A stretch of DNA of 13,776 nt. Source: Methanosarcinales archaeon. Lineage in GTDB: Archaea; Halobacteriota; Methanosarcinia; Methanosarcinales; Methanogasteraceae. The position numbers and the translations under genes are program-made. Positions 12,937 through 13,776 of the stretch are shown piece after piece. How positions within the stretch are numbered: the stretch's first letter is position 1; the number at the start of each line of letters is the position of its first letter. The notes under the pieces were generated by a model. That model was not told where the DNA came from, did no database searches, and saw only the letters and a program-made list of their open reading frames with translations. The stretch lies in contig DAOVGO010000117.1 in assembly GCA_030672345.1 (NCBI GenBank), forward strand, positions 1 through 13,776. The letters are read 5' to 3'.

Positions 12937-13776
12937 TCACGGATACAACCCGATGCTCTGATACGATCCGAAGGACGACGGCGCCGTGAACTCGACCAGC
13001 GTGTTTGCGCCACCTTCAGGCACCAGATTGATCGAGACCGTTGTTCTGGTATCGATGGTCAGGGCTGCCTCGCCGACCCTCGGATCGGTGTTCTTGAGAC
13101 TTGCGAGCGTTGATTCATCCGTGCATGTGTCGCTCGGCGCGGTCAGCAGAATGATCTTGACCAGATCGCCCCTGGTCATCACCGGATTGCCCAGACTGAA
13201 CGAGTCGTCGGCATCCCGCACCATCTCTGCAACAAAGAACATGTCTGCACGCATGAAATACTTGGTCGCATAATCACCCGTGGCAGCCTTGGTTGCGTTA
13301 TATCCAAGATGAACCGTGCCCGCACTGGTCTTGTTCACATACGTGGCGTTGGCACCGATGGCGGCGTCCGGGTAAGGCACCCGTATCTGTGCCAGACCGT
13401 CTGCGACCAGCCGGTAGGTGGTGAGGCGGTTTGAGTCGGTGCTCGAAAACGTGCCATCGCTCACGATGGTGGCATTGGCATCGATCGTGCCCTCGATATA
13501 CCTGAGGTCGTTGGTGGTCGTGCCATCGGTGATGGTGATCACGACCTGACCCAGATCGACAGCCTCTGAGCCGACTTTCAGCGAGCACCGCAGATTGAGC
13601 CGGTCGATGGTATCAGAGAAGGTGTCATCGTCGCTGGTGGTTGCATTCGTGCCGCTGCGCCAGCCTTCGATCGATTCTACGTCGATGTTTGAGGAGACTT
13701 CCTTGGTGGCTTCCTTTCCGGTGCTAAGTGCCTTCTGCTGGAGGACTCCTGAGGTATCTATCAGCACTGCGGCAGC
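12937..13776 (-). CDS. Archaellin (archaeal flagellin), 5' end outside window
   Basis: The major filament subunit of the archaellum. The fragment (279 residues to the stop at 12937) begins in the mature N-terminal helix: AAAVLIDTSGVLQQKALSTG then KEATKEVSSNIDVESIEG, the hydrophobic assembly domain of archaellins. The class III signal peptide and its start lie beyond the edge; the GTG at 13767 is an internal Val. The rest is a beta-rich outer domain with archaellin features such as GDLVKIILLTAP and SINLVPEGGANTLVEFTAPSSF. Five N-X-S/T sequons (four NAT, one NKT) suggest heavy N-glycosylation. Convergent with pelA; other arl genes, if present, are outside the window. Confidence 0.92.
   Translation of the reverse strand, partial: AAAVLIDTSGVLQQKALSTGKEATKEVSSNIDVESIEGWRSGTNATTSDDDTFSDTIDRLNLRCSLKVGSEAVDLGQVVITITDGTTTNDLRYIEGTIDANATIVSDGTFSSTDSNRLTTYRLVADGLAQIRVPYPDAAIGANATYVNKTSAGTVHLGYNATKAATGDYATKYFMRADMFFVAEMVRDADDSFSLGNPVMTRGDLVKIILLTAPSDTCTDESTLASLKNTDPRVGEAALTIDTRTTVSINLVPEGGANTLVEFTAPSSFGSYQSIGLYP

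Overview
The window reads as a chromosomal segment of a euryarchaeon, most likely from the methanogen / anaerobic alkane-oxidiser side (Methanomicrobia or ANME/Syntrophoarchaeum-like); the exact lineage is inference. Evidence: uS9 followed by the RNA polymerase subunit RpoN, transcription factor S, aPelota, the coenzyme F420 enzyme CofE, three protein families found mainly in archaea (DUF357, DUF555/UPF0212, DUF2103), an archaellin, a short archaeal-type NifB, archaeal TATA boxes and several probably leaderless starts. Coding density is high and nearly all genes are intact; the first and last are cut by the window edges.

Layout. (1) Positions 1-2637, minus strand: four genes, Nfu-type Fe-S scaffold, NifB, a U32-family protein with extra cysteine clusters, and an unrecognised Cys-containing protein. 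Each junction is a 4-base ATGA overlap, so they are probably translated as one coupled unit dealing with Fe-S or cofactor chemistry. (2) 2638-2901: divergent promoter region. (3) 2902-5691, plus: a PMR1-like P2A Ca2+/Mn2+ ATPase with a 29-codon tripeptide-repeat insert in its P domain. (4) 5835-7028, plus: full-length DnaJ. (5) 7042-8985, minus: a small zinc-ribbon protein with its own strong TATA box, then the operon DUF357, DUF555, six-TM membrane protein. (6) 9125-9439 minus DUF2103 and 9528-10301 plus CofE, divergent. (7) 10315-11411, minus: TFS, then uS9-RpoN-tRNA-Pro(CGG). (8) 11615-12691, plus: aPelota. (9) 12692-12936: intergenic, with a long inverted repeat. (10) 12937-13776, minus: archaellin, 5' end cut.

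The information-processing genes (TFS, uS9, RpoN, tRNA-Pro, Pelota) lie together in 10.3-12.7 kb and have recognisable core promoters. The most unusual parts are the ATGA-coupled Nfu-NifB-U32-unknown operon, and two 9-bp, frame-preserving tandem repeats in unrelated conserved proteins (NifB N terminus; ATPase P domain). I saw no CRISPR array, insertion sequence, integrase or defence system.
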